Source: Pseudomonas sp. RIT-PI-S (GTDB taxonomy: Bacteria; Pseudomonadota; Gammaproteobacteria; Pseudomonadales; Pseudomonadaceae). From it: 64,000 bases of DNA. The stretch lies in the NCBI RefSeq assembly GCF_025642975.1, contig NZ_JANZKJ010000016.1:57044-121043 (forward strand). Direction: 5' to 3'. Each line of letters starts with the position of its first letter. Position 1 is the first letter of the stretch. A program made the position numbers and the translations under genes. Shown here piece after piece: positions 38,975 through 47,612 of the stretch. Under the pieces are notes generated by a model. The model was not told the origin of the DNA and searched no databases. It saw only the letters and a list, made by a program, of their open reading frames with translations.

Positions 38975-39928
38975 TCAGGCGAACACAGTGACCCGGTTGC
39001 GCCCGCTGCGTTTGGAGGTATACAGCGCCTGGTCGGCGCGTTCGATCAGCTCCTGGTAATCGGCGGCGGGCCGCTGCAGGTCTGCCACGCCCAGGCTGAT
39101 GGTAAAGCGTATGGCCTGCCCGTCGTGGGTGACTACCAGCGCCTCGATGGACGCGCGCAGACGCTCGGCGAGGATCTGCCCGCCTTCTTTGTCCGTGTCG
39201 GGCAGCAGCAGCGCAAACTCCTCGCCGCCGTAGCGCCCGCAGATGTCCGAGTCCCGCACGTGCTCGCGCACTACGTCTGCCACCCGCTGGATCACCCGGT
39301 CCCCACCGGGGTGGCCGTAGTTATCGTTCACCTGCTTGAAGTGGTCGATGTCGAACATGATCAGGGTGCAATCGTTGCCGTAGCGGGTATGCCGGGCGTA
39401 TTCGTGCTTGAGCGACTCCTCCCAGTGGCCACGGTTGTACAAGCCAGTGAGGCGGTCTGTGCTGGAAAGCTTTTGCAGCTGCACGTTGACGGCCTGCAAC
39501 TCGCGGCGGTTCGTCGCCACTTCCGTCACGTCGTAGATCACCAGGCAGATGTGCTCGACCACGTTGTTGATCGAGCGCAGCGGAAACAGCGTGGTGTTCT
39601 GGTACATGAATGGCTCGGAGCCGGTAATTGGCTGATAGCTTTCGAACTTCAGCAGGTACGGGCGTTGCTCCCAGATGGTGAACGATGGCGAACCCAAGGT
39701 GACCACGCTTTCTACCTTGCGGGTGAACCAAGCCTGGTCGACTTCCGGGAACAGCTCGAAAAACGGCTTGCCCTGGGCTTCCCTGGCGGGCACCCCAGAA
39801 CGGTTTTCGATGAAGGTATTCCAGACCGACACGGTGAAGTTGCGGTCGAAAACGACCACGCCCACGTCGATGCTCTGGGTAATGGCCAGCAGCCAGTGAA
39901 GCTCGGTAAGGTCAAGGGATCTGTTCAT
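38975..39928 (-). CDS. PAS-GGDEF diguanylate cyclase
   Basis: This 317-residue enzyme has an N-terminal PAS domain (about residues 10-125, DRNFTVSVWNTFIENRSG) and a GGDEF domain with GGEEF at 234-238. A RxxD inhibitory site (RDSD) lies five residues upstream, so product feedback is likely. It synthesises cyclic-di-GMP. It starts one base after the stop of the receiver-CheC-like gene, on the same strand, so the two are co-transcribed and probably form a signalling pair. Confidence 0.93.
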   Translation of the reverse strand: MNRSLDLTELHWLLAITQSIDVGVVVFDRNFTVSVWNTFIENRSGVPAREAQGKPFFELFPEVDQAWFTRKVESVVTLGSPSFTIWEQRPYLLKFESYQPITGSEPFMYQNTTLFPLRSINNVVEHICLVIYDVTEVATNRRELQAVNVQLQKLSSTDRLTGLYNRGHWEESLKHEYARHTRYGNDCTLIMFDIDHFKQVNDNYGHPGGDRVIQRVADVVREHVRDSDICGRYGGEEFALLLPDTDKEGGQILAERLRASIEALVVTHDGQAIRFTISLGVADLQRPAADYQELIERADQALYTSKRSGRNRVTVFA

Positions 39929-39929
39929 A

Positions 39930-40922
39930 TCAATTCATCATGTACGCGAGCTTGCCTTGGAGTCTAGCCAGCGACGTCTCGGTGAACAGCAGCAGCAGGT
40001 CGAAATGGATGTCGTGCCCTTCCACGCTGTAACTGATTTCCACCGCCAGCGTTTGTTTCCAGCGATGCCGGTTGAGCTTGATCAGGTCTTCGATGCGGGC
40101 ATGCTCGCCCAGCACCTGAGGATGGCTAAGCGAGAAGGTGACGTCGATCTGCTCGCCCATGCCGCTCAGGCAGGCGCCGATCAGCAAGGCGGAGAGGTCC
40201 AGGAGCATTTCCGACTGGCTGCTTTCGCGGTGTTCCTGGCGCATCAGCCGGGCCATGTCCGCCATGCTGCTATCGTGGAACATCAGCAACGCCTCGCCAG
40301 CGATGCCTTCACCGATATAGCCCTGGCAAATGGCCGTGAGCTGGTTCCCTCGCTGGGCGTCGGCCAACGCCATGTGCAGCTCGCCAACCTCCAGCACGTT
40401 CACGTTGGGCAAGGGCAGCTCGACGAAGACATTCAACACCTTGGCCAATAGCGCCGCGGCGCGGCCCATGGACACATTGACCGTTTCCCGGAAGGCGTCG
40501 TTGAAGTTGATCATCATGTCGGCGGCGGCGAACCCAGAAGGGGCCTCGCCCTCGCCCACCAGCCCGCATTGCCCCAACGCCTTGCGCAGTTGTTCGGCAT
40601 CAGCGGGCTTTTTCAGAAATGCAGTCGCCCCAAGGGCCAGCACGCGGCGAACCGCTTCGTCTTGAACATCGCCAGACACTACGATCACTTTGGTTTTAAG
40701 CCCTTCTTCGCGGATGGCGGCAAGCACTTGGTAGCCGTCCATTTCTGGCATGGTCAGGTCCAGCAGCACCACTTCGCCCAGGCCATTGCGAATGGCCTCC
40801 AGGCCAAGCCGGCCGTTCTCGGCTTGCGTTACCGACACCCCGAGCCCATCGGGCAGTGCCCGTAGCAGCTGCTTGCGGGCCATGTTGGAGTCGTCACAAA
40901 TCAGCAAAGGTACAACAGCCAT
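39930..40922 (-). CDS. Response regulator with CheC-like phosphatase domain
   Basis: This 330-residue protein starts at the ATG at 40922 (MAVVPLLICDDSNMARK); the open frame extends 61 codons upstream but without regulator similarity. An N-terminal receiver domain has D10, D11, phospho-site D55 (LLDLTMPEMDG) and a conserved Lys near 104. A CheC/CheX-like domain (about 130-330) carries ICQGYIGEGIAGEALLMF and SALLIGACLSGMGEQ. Such proteins may dephosphorylate partners or sense state. The adjacent diguanylate cyclase is the probable output. Confidence 0.88.
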   Translation of the reverse strand: MAVVPLLICDDSNMARKQLLRALPDGLGVSVTQAENGRLGLEAIRNGLGEVVLLDLTMPEMDGYQVLAAIREEGLKTKVIVVSGDVQDEAVRRVLALGATAFLKKPADAEQLRKALGQCGLVGEGEAPSGFAAADMMINFNDAFRETVNVSMGRAAALLAKVLNVFVELPLPNVNVLEVGELHMALADAQRGNQLTAICQGYIGEGIAGEALLMFHDSSMADMARLMRQEHRESSQSEMLLDLSALLIGACLSGMGEQIDVTFSLSHPQVLGEHARIEDLIKLNRHRWKQTLAVEISYSVEGHDIHFDLLLLFTETSLARLQGKLAYMMN

Positions 40923-41208
40923 TGAGATTTTCGTCCCGGTTGAATGCCTGCGGGGGCGGACCAGCGGCACTGTAAACAGAGTAGATGGCACTACGCCAGC
41001 CCTTTGGTACATCTGCGTCAAAACCAGCCTTGTTGCGTTAAACAATAGCGGGTGCTTGCTTCTATAGTGAATGCGGTTCGCGCATCGGCTTGGACATATC
41101 CCCATGCAGTTGTATGATGTCCGGCAACGACATGCCGAAGTCTTTCATCGCTTCACCCTCCCGCTCCGGCACCTCACGCTTCCCCGTTAACCGAACAAGG
41201 AGACAACA

Positions 41209-42792
41209 ATGCCTGACGTTCTCGGACACAACTTCATCAACGGTGCCCGTAGTGCCCTTGGCGACCCCAGCCTCAAGAGCATAGACGCCAGCAGCGGCGA
41301 AGCGCTGCCCTATACCTTCTATCAGGCCACCGACGCTGAAGTGGATTACGCCGCCAAGGCCGCAGAAAGCGCCTACAGCGAGTTCCGCCAGTTGAGCCCC
41401 GCGCGGCGCGCAGAGTTCCTTGAAGCTGTCGCCGACGAGCTCGATGCACTCGGTGAAGACTTTGTCGCCATCGTTTGCCGTGAAACCGCCCTGCCCGCCG
41501 CACGCATCCAGGGCGAACGTGGCCGCACCAGCGGGCAGATGCGCCTGTTCGCCAAGGTGCTGCGCCGTGGCGACTTCCTCGGCGCCCGCATCGACCTGCC
41601 ACTGCCTGAGCGCAAGCCACTGCCCCGCCTGGACCTGCGTCAATACCGCATCGGCGTGGGCCCGGTGGCAGTGTTCGGCGCCAGCAACTTCCCGCTGGCG
41701 TTTTCGACCGCTGGCGGCGACACCGCCTCGGCGTTCGCCGCCGGTTGCCCGGTGGTGGTCAAGGCGCACAGCGGCCACATGGCCACCGCAGACCTGGTCG
41801 GCACCGCGATCACGCGCGCCGCGGAGCGCACCGGCATGCCCAAGGGCGTGTTCAACATGATCTTCGGCAACCGCGTGGGCGAGGCACTGGTCAAACACCC
41901 GGCTATTCAAGCGGTTGGCTTCACCGGCTCACTGGGCGGTGGCACCGCATTGTGCAAGATGGCTGCCGAGCGGCCGCAACCCATCCCGGTGTTCGCTGAG
42001 ATGTCCAGCATCAACCCGGTGATCCTGCTGCCCGAAGCCCTGAAAGCCCGTGGCGCCACCGTAGCCAAGGAGCTGGCAGGCTCGGTGTGCATGGGTGCCG
42101 GGCAGTTCTGCACCAACCCTGGGCTGGTGATCGGCGTTAAATCGGCCGAGTTCAGCCAGTTCCTGGATGCGCTGAAAGCGGAAATCGCCGGCCAGGCGCC
42201 GCAGACCATGCTCAACGCCGGCGGGCTGCGCAGCTACAGCCACGGCGTGCAGCACCTGCACGACCATCCGGGCATCACTCACTTGGCCGGCAACGCCCAG
42301 GAAGGCGGCCAGGCCCAGGCGCAGCTGTTCAAAGCGGACGCGTCGCTGTTGCTCACCGGCGATGCGCTGTTGCAGGAAGAAGTGTTCGGGCCCACAACCG
42401 TAGTGGTGGAAGTAGCTGACGATGCCGAGCTCAAGCAAGCACTGCTGGGCCTGCGCGGCCAGCTGACTGCCACGCTGATCGGCGAAACCGCAGACTTGAA
42501 GGCCTACCAGTGGTTGGTGCCGCTGCTTGAGCACAAGGTGGGGCGCATTCTGGTGAATGGCTACCCAACCGGCGTGGAAGTGTGCGAAGCGATGGTGCAT
42601 GGCGGCCCCTTCCCGGCGACCTCCGATGCGCGCGGCACTTCGGTGGGCACCTTGGCGATCGACCGCTACCTGCGGCCGATCTGCTTCCAGAACTACCCGG
42701 ACGCGCTTTTGCCGGAGGCTCTGCAAAACGCCAACCCGCTGGGCCTGCAGCGTTTGGTGAACGGCGAGTGGAGCAGCCAGCCGATCGCCTGA
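41209..42792 (+). CDS. 2,5-dioxovalerate (alpha-ketoglutarate semialdehyde) dehydrogenase
   Basis: This 527-residue aldehyde dehydrogenase is of the KGSADH group. The NAD(P) site FTGSLGGG is near residue 244, the glutamate base is in VFAEMSSIN, and the catalytic Cys is in GAGQFCTNPG near residue 300. Family reaction: 2-oxoglutarate semialdehyde to 2-oxoglutarate, the last step of non-phosphorylative pentose, glucarate or hydroxyproline degradation. No pathway partner lies adjacent, so its physiological route is open. The start has AAGGAGA just upstream. Confidence 0.88.
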   Translation: MPDVLGHNFINGARSALGDPSLKSIDASSGEALPYTFYQATDAEVDYAAKAAESAYSEFRQLSPARRAEFLEAVADELDALGEDFVAIVCRETALPAARIQGERGRTSGQMRLFAKVLRRGDFLGARIDLPLPERKPLPRLDLRQYRIGVGPVAVFGASNFPLAFSTAGGDTASAFAAGCPVVVKAHSGHMATADLVGTAITRAAERTGMPKGVFNMIFGNRVGEALVKHPAIQAVGFTGSLGGGTALCKMAAERPQPIPVFAEMSSINPVILLPEALKARGATVAKELAGSVCMGAGQFCTNPGLVIGVKSAEFSQFLDALKAEIAGQAPQTMLNAGGLRSYSHGVQHLHDHPGITHLAGNAQEGGQAQAQLFKADASLLLTGDALLQEEVFGPTTVVVEVADDAELKQALLGLRGQLTATLIGETADLKAYQWLVPLLEHKVGRILVNGYPTGVEVCEAMVHGGPFPATSDARGTSVGTLAIDRYLRPICFQNYPDALLPEALQNANPLGLQRLVNGEWSSQPIA

Positions 42793-42835
42793 TGCACAGC
42801 GCGGCCACCGCTCAAAGCGGCGGTGGCCGTACCCT

Positions 42836-44503
42836 TCACTTCACTATCCGCCCTTCTCCCCGCCCGCGCGGGTCACTCGCCGTCTCCAGCTGGCCGTCTT
42901 GCACCCGGATGGCTTGCACGTTGCCCATCAGCCAACCTTGGTCTTCCAGGGTGTAGCCCATCTTCTTGAGGTCGTCTGCCACCTGCCCGGTTAGCGGCGC
43001 CATGGCGTCGTAGTAGATAGTGTCCTTGGGCAGCAATTGGTGATGCACACGCTGCACGGTCACTGCCTCCACCAGAGAGAGGTGATAGTCGTAGAGGTTG
43101 TTGAGCACCTGGAACACGCTGGTGAAGATCCGCGAACCACCGGGCGTGCCGATTACCAGGCTCACATGGCCATCGCGGGTGACGATGGTCGGGCTCATCG
43201 AGGAGAGCATCCGCTTGCCCGGGGCGATGGCATTGGCATCGCTACCCACTACGCCGAACCCATTGGCGACCCCCGGCTTGGCGCTGAAGTCGTCCATTTC
43301 ATCGTTGAGCAAGAAGCCCGCGCCCTTGACCACCACGCCGCTGCCGTAGTCGAAATTGAGCGTGTAGGTGTTGCTCACGGCATTGCCGTCTTTGTCGATC
43401 ACCGAGAAGTGCGTGGTCTGGTGGGTTTCCAGGCCCGGGCGCACCTGCTCGGTGGGGGAAATGGCCTTGGGGTTTATTTGCGCGGCGCGTTGGTCCAGGT
43501 AGGCTGGGGCGATCAACTTGCTCACCGGCACCTTGTTGAAGTCCGGGTCGCCAAGGTAATCGGCGCGGTCGGCGAACACCCGCTTTTCGATCTCCGCCAG
43601 CAGGTGGATGTAACGCGCCGAATTGAGCGGCACCCCTTCGAAGTCGCTGCCACGGCGCTCTTTGATCCCGAGCAACTGGGCCAGGGCGATGCCGCCGGAG
43701 CTTGGCAGGGGCGCGGTATAGATGGCGTTTCCGCGCCAGTCTATGCGCAGCGGCTCACGCCAGTGGGCCTTGTAGCCGGCCAGGTCCGCAGCGGTGATCA
43801 GGCCTTTGTCATGTTGCATCTGCGCGACCAGCAGGCGGGCCGTCTTGCCGCGATAAAACTCACTGACGCCATGGCTCGCGATGCGCTCCAGGGTCTGTGC
43901 CAGCTCGGGCTGGGTGAAGCGCTCGCCGATTTTCATCGCGCCGAAGTAATCACGGAAGTTGGTGCTGTCCTTGAACAGGCCCAGCGCGTCTTCGCGGTAC
44001 TGGTACTGCCCCTCGGCCACGATGAACCCACGCTTGGCATAGCCGATGGCGGGGGTCAGCAGCTCGGACCAGGGCAGCTTGCCGAAGCGCTTGTGCGCCT
44101 CCCACAGGCCCATCACCGTACCCGGCACTCCGGCCGCCTTGGCGCCGACCAGGCTGAGGTCCGGCACCACTTCGCCCTTGGCATCGAGATACATGTCGCG
44201 GCTGGCCGCCTTTGGCGCGGTTTCCCGGTAGTCGAGGAAGTAGGGTTTGCCGTCGACGAAAAGCGTCATGAAGCCGCCACCGCCCAGGTTACCGGCCTCG
44301 GGGTAGGTCACCGCCAGGGTAAAGGCCGTGGCCACGGCGGCATCGACCGCATTGCCGCCACGCTTGAGGATGGCCTCGGCGACCTCCGCGCCATAGCGGT
44401 CCGGCGAGGCGACCGCGCCCGCGGGTAAGGCGCTCGCCCAACTGCCCGTTGCTGCTACCAGCGCCACTGTTGTTATTAGGGTTTTGCACAGTACAAGACG
44501 CAT
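42836..44503 (-). CDS. ggt: Gamma-glutamyltransferase
   Basis: This 555-residue periplasmic Ntn-hydrolase has a signal peptide (about residues 1-26, ending ASA). The autoprocessing/nucleophile site TTHFSVIDKDGNAVSNT and the lower-subunit motifs LLNDEMDDFSAKPG and GSRIFTSV are present. It cleaves the gamma-glutamyl bond of glutathione and similar compounds after self-cleavage into two chains. It appears monocistronic, between the ALDH gene (convergent) and a LysR gene. Confidence 0.93.
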   Translation of the reverse strand: MRLVLCKTLITTVALVAATGSWASALPAGAVASPDRYGAEVAEAILKRGGNAVDAAVATAFTLAVTYPEAGNLGGGGFMTLFVDGKPYFLDYRETAPKAASRDMYLDAKGEVVPDLSLVGAKAAGVPGTVMGLWEAHKRFGKLPWSELLTPAIGYAKRGFIVAEGQYQYREDALGLFKDSTNFRDYFGAMKIGERFTQPELAQTLERIASHGVSEFYRGKTARLLVAQMQHDKGLITAADLAGYKAHWREPLRIDWRGNAIYTAPLPSSGGIALAQLLGIKERRGSDFEGVPLNSARYIHLLAEIEKRVFADRADYLGDPDFNKVPVSKLIAPAYLDQRAAQINPKAISPTEQVRPGLETHQTTHFSVIDKDGNAVSNTYTLNFDYGSGVVVKGAGFLLNDEMDDFSAKPGVANGFGVVGSDANAIAPGKRMLSSMSPTIVTRDGHVSLVIGTPGGSRIFTSVFQVLNNLYDYHLSLVEAVTVQRVHHQLLPKDTIYYDAMAPLTGQVADDLKKMGYTLEDQGWLMGNVQAIRVQDGQLETASDPRGRGEGRIVK

Positions 44504-44574
44504 CGGCTGTCCTTGTGGTGGGGGATTCTGGCTTCAATTAAGGCTCATAAATCCCGCACCAGCAAAAAAGCAGG

Positions 44575-45495
44575 CTACTGCGCGTAGATCCTGAGCTTGT
44601 CTTGCATGAAGTCCAGGAAGCACTGGATGCGCAGCGCCAGCTGGGTGTTGCGGTAATACACCGCGTGAATCGGCTGGCGGTGGCCGCTGTTGAAGTCGGC
44701 GAGCAGCACCTGCAAGCGGCCGTCACGGATGTCGTGGTGGGTCATGAAGTGCGACAGGCAAACGATGCCTTCGCCGGCGAGCGCCAACTCGCGCAGAGTG
44801 TCGCCGCTAGAGGCGCCGAGCGCGGGGTTGATCGGCCAGCGGTCACCGCCGGAATGGCGCAGCGGCCACTGGTTGAGCCCTTCATTGCGGGTAAAGCCCA
44901 ACAGCGTGTGCGAGAGCAGGTCTTCCACGCACCGGGGCATGCCATGGCGCTGCAAGTAAGCGGGGCTGGCCAGCAGGTTGAGCGGGCTGCTCCCCAGGTG
45001 CCGCGCGTGCAAGGTGGAATCGGCCAGGGCGCCGATACGGATGGCCACATCGGTGCTTTCTTCAAGCAGGTCGATGATCAGATCGTTAGTGTTGAGTTCG
45101 AGCAGGATGTCGGGGTAGCGCTGGCGAAACTCCGCCACGTGAGGCACCACCGCATGCAGCATGAACGGCGACGCGGCATTGATGCGCAACCGCCCGGACG
45201 GCGCTTGCTGGCGCAGGGCAAGGTGCTCTTCGAGGGCTTCCATGTCCTGCAGGATGGCCTTGGCGCGCTCGAAGAAATACTTGCCCTCCTCGGTCAGGCT
45301 CATCCGCCGGGTGGTGCGGTTGATCAGGGTGGTCCCCAGCTTGGTTTCAAGCCGCGCCAGCGTGCGGCTGACCGCTGAGGGAGACTGCCCGGCCTGTTCG
45401 GCGGCGGCGGAAATGGAGCCGCTTTCGATAACCGCGATAAAGAGTTGCAGTTCGTCCGATCGGGCTTTCACATACAGGGCTCTGGTGGTGTTCAC
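44575..45495 (-). CDS. LysR-family transcriptional regulator
   Basis: This 306-residue regulator has a winged HTH (about 10-68, SISAAAEQAGQSPSAVSRTLARLE) and a C-terminal effector domain. It starts with GTG at 45495, overlapping the mdaB stop (GTGA), so it is translated with mdaB. A downstream start is possible. Adjacent mdaB is the natural target; the signal is unknown but likely quinone or redox stress. Confidence 0.9.
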   Translation of the reverse strand: MNTTRALYVKARSDELQLFIAVIESGSISAAAEQAGQSPSAVSRTLARLETKLGTTLINRTTRRMSLTEEGKYFFERAKAILQDMEALEEHLALRQQAPSGRLRINAASPFMLHAVVPHVAEFRQRYPDILLELNTNDLIIDLLEESTDVAIRIGALADSTLHARHLGSSPLNLLASPAYLQRHGMPRCVEDLLSHTLLGFTRNEGLNQWPLRHSGGDRWPINPALGASSGDTLRELALAGEGIVCLSHFMTHHDIRDGRLQVLLADFNSGHRQPIHAVYYRNTQLALRIQCFLDFMQDKLRIYAQ

Positions 45496-46076
45496 AGCCC
45501 TTTTAACACAGTCTCCAGATGCTGTTGATAGCGGGCTACGTCTGCCTCGATGTTTGGCCGCTTCATCACATCCACTGAAAGGAAGGTAGGTAGCGCCTGC
45601 ATGCCAAGGAACTGGTTGGCCTTGTGGAAGGGGAAATACACGGCATCCACGCCTTTGCCTTCGAAGAAGTCTTGCGGGTCATCGAACGCCTGCTGCGGTG
45701 CGTTCCAGGTGGCGGAAATCATATAGCGCTTACCGTGGATCAAGCCGCCGCTGCCATAGCGCTGGGAGGCGTCGGAGCGGGTGCGGCCGTCGTTGGCGTA
45801 GAGGCTGCCGTGGCCCAGGGTGAACACTTCATCGATGTACTGCTTGACCGTCCAAGGCGCGCCCATCCACCAGCCGGGCATCTGGTAGATCACCACGTCG
45901 GCCCACAGGTACTTCTGCACCTCGGACTCGATGTCGTAGCCACCGTCGATAAAGGTGGTCTGCACTTCGTGGCCGGCATGATCGAGCCACGCCAGCGCAG
46001 CGTCGTGCAGGGTTTCGTTGTAACGGCCGTCGGAGTGCGCAAACTGCTTGCCGCCGTTGAGCAAAAGAACCTTCAT
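45492..46076 (-). CDS. mdaB: NADPH:quinone reductase MdaB-like flavoprotein
   Basis: This 194-residue flavodoxin-fold protein begins MKVLLLNGGKQFAHSDGRYN and has the motif QMPGWWMGAPWTVKQYIDEVFTLG near 64-87, characteristic of MdaB. It performs two-electron reduction of quinones using NADPH, with FAD, in the cytoplasm. It is the first gene of an mdaB-lysR pair with overlapping ends. Confidence 0.92.
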   Translation of the reverse strand: MKVLLLNGGKQFAHSDGRYNETLHDAALAWLDHAGHEVQTTFIDGGYDIESEVQKYLWADVVIYQMPGWWMGAPWTVKQYIDEVFTLGHGSLYANDGRTRSDASQRYGSGGLIHGKRYMISATWNAPQQAFDDPQDFFEGKGVDAVYFPFHKANQFLGMQALPTFLSVDVMKRPNIEADVARYQQHLETVLKGL

Positions 46077-46230
46077 GGAACAACCTCACTAAGAAATCAA
46101 TGAGGCGCAGGCTACGCAGGCAGCCATCGCAGAAAAACCCGCGTTGGCGCAATTGGCTTGTTCCGTAAACGCAAAGATATTAACTGGATTGTTGCGCTAG
46201 CCTGGGCACCTACATTTGCGAGGTGCACAC

Positions 46231-46545
46231 ATGAGCGACGCTTACGGCTTTATTCTTTACGCCAAAACCCGGCCTGAGCAGGCGGAGGCGTTCAAAGCGC
46301 TGTTTTTGGGATACGTTGCCGCCAGCCGCGGCGAGCCTGGCTGTGTCGAATACCACATGCTGCAAGACGAGCAGGACCCTAGCCTGTTCGTGTTCTTCGA
46401 AGTGTGGGCGAGCAAGGAGGCGCTGGACGTGCACTCAGGCCTGGCGCACATGAAGGCGTTTTTCGACACTCGCATGGATTATCTGGAGCGGGACTTCGAC
46501 ATCCAGCGTATTCGTATGCTCAGCCCGTCGTCGGCGCGAGGTTAA
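46231..46545 (+). CDS. Antibiotic-biosynthesis-monooxygenase (ABM) domain protein
   Basis: This 104-residue protein starts at the ATG at 46231 (MSDAYGFILYAKTRPEQ), with GAGG 8 bp upstream. A single ABM ferredoxin-like domain shows GCVEYHMLQDEQDPSLFVFFEVWASKEALDVH, typical of small quinol monooxygenases and heme-degrading relatives. It is divergent from mdaB, and both could serve quinone metabolism. No second-domain partner is seen. Confidence 0.88.
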   Translation: MSDAYGFILYAKTRPEQAEAFKALFLGYVAASRGEPGCVEYHMLQDEQDPSLFVFFEVWASKEALDVHSGLAHMKAFFDTRMDYLERDFDIQRIRMLSPSSARG

Positions 46546-46554
46546 GGCAGCCTC

Positions 46555-46700
46555 TTCGCGGGCTTCGCTGAATGGCCGGCCCCGGTCCTGCTTCTCTTGC
46601 GGGCGGGGGCGCCAGCCCGCGAACTCGCTTTCAGGCCGCGAGTTCCCAGGCTTCGCCAGGTTCTACATTGACGTGCAGGAGCGGGCGATAGCCCGCGAAC
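46555..46700. repeat. REP-like elements between the ABM gene and mmsB
   Basis: The 172-bp gap holds at least three REP-type sequences: TTCGCGGGCTTCG at 46555, GCGGGCGGGGGCGCCAGCCCGCGAAC (in pieces) near 46599-46624, and GGAGCGGGC-GATA-GCCCGCGAAC at 46678-46700. They resemble the units of the 35165-36290 array but are not tandem. Confidence 0.8.
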
Positions 46701-46717
46701 GGAGCCTGTGCCCAGCC

Positions 46718-47602
46718 CTACTCGCCTTGATACCCCTTCACGATCGCCGAGAAATCCAGCCCGCCGTCACCGCGCAAGTTCATCGCCTGGTACAGCTGCT
46801 GGGCCAGCGCGCCCATCACCACTGGCTGGTTGGCCTGCTTGGCCGCCTCCGTGGCGAGGCCCAGGTCTTTGAGCATCAGCCGTGCGCCGAAGCCACCGCT
46901 GTAGCCGCGGCTGGCTGGCGCCGTGGCGACGATACCGGGCCAGGGGTTATAGGCTTCAGAGCTCCAGCAGCGGCCGGTGGAGCTGTTGATCACGCCAGCG
47001 AGCACCTGGGTGTCGATGCCGAGGGCACTGCCCAGCGCCATCGCTTCGGCCACGCCGATCATGGAGATGCCCAACAGCATGTTGTTGCAGATCTTCGCCA
47101 CCTGGCCAGTGCCGACTTCGCCGCAGTGCACGATGTTCTTGCCCATCTGTGCCAGTACGGGCTGCAGCGTGGCGAACAGCGCCTCGCTGGCGCCGACCAT
47201 GAAGGTCAAGGTGCCTGCCTGTGCTCCGCCAGTGCCACCCGACACGGGCGCATCGGCGAAATCCACGCCTTGCTTGGCAGCGGCGGCGTGCATGTCGCGG
47301 GCCGTCTGCGGGTCGATGGTGCTGCAATCCACCACGGGCGTGCCAGCGCGGATACCGGCCAGCACACCGTCTTCCTGCTCGAACACGGCCCGCACGTGAG
47401 CCGCCGCCGGCAGCATGGTGATCACCAGTTCCGCTTGCTCCGCGGCTTGCCGTGGCGATTGCGCCACCTCGGCGCCGAGCGCCCCGAGCTCGGCCAGCAC
47501 GGCCTGGTTGAGGTCCACCAGCACCAGCCGGTGGCCGGCGTTGATCAGGTTGCGCGCCATCGGCCCGCCCATGTTGCCCAAACCGATAAATGCAATTCGC
47601 AT
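46718..47602 (-). CDS. mmsB: 3-hydroxyisobutyrate dehydrogenase
   Basis: This 294-residue beta-hydroxyacid dehydrogenase has an N-terminal NAD-binding motif GLGNMGGPMARN (residues 7-18) and DAPVSGGTGGAQ near 120. The catalytic Lys is in TGQVAKICNN near 170. It oxidises 3-hydroxyisobutyrate to methylmalonate semialdehyde in valine degradation. It follows mmsA by 10 bp, making an mmsAB operon. Confidence 0.95.
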   Translation of the reverse strand: MRIAFIGLGNMGGPMARNLINAGHRLVLVDLNQAVLAELGALGAEVAQSPRQAAEQAELVITMLPAAAHVRAVFEQEDGVLAGIRAGTPVVDCSTIDPQTARDMHAAAAKQGVDFADAPVSGGTGGAQAGTLTFMVGASEALFATLQPVLAQMGKNIVHCGEVGTGQVAKICNNMLLGISMIGVAEAMALGSALGIDTQVLAGVINSSTGRCWSSEAYNPWPGIVATAPASRGYSGGFGARLMLKDLGLATEAAKQANQPVVMGALAQQLYQAMNLRGDGGLDFSAIVKGYQGE

Positions 47603-47612
47603 GGCCTACCCC

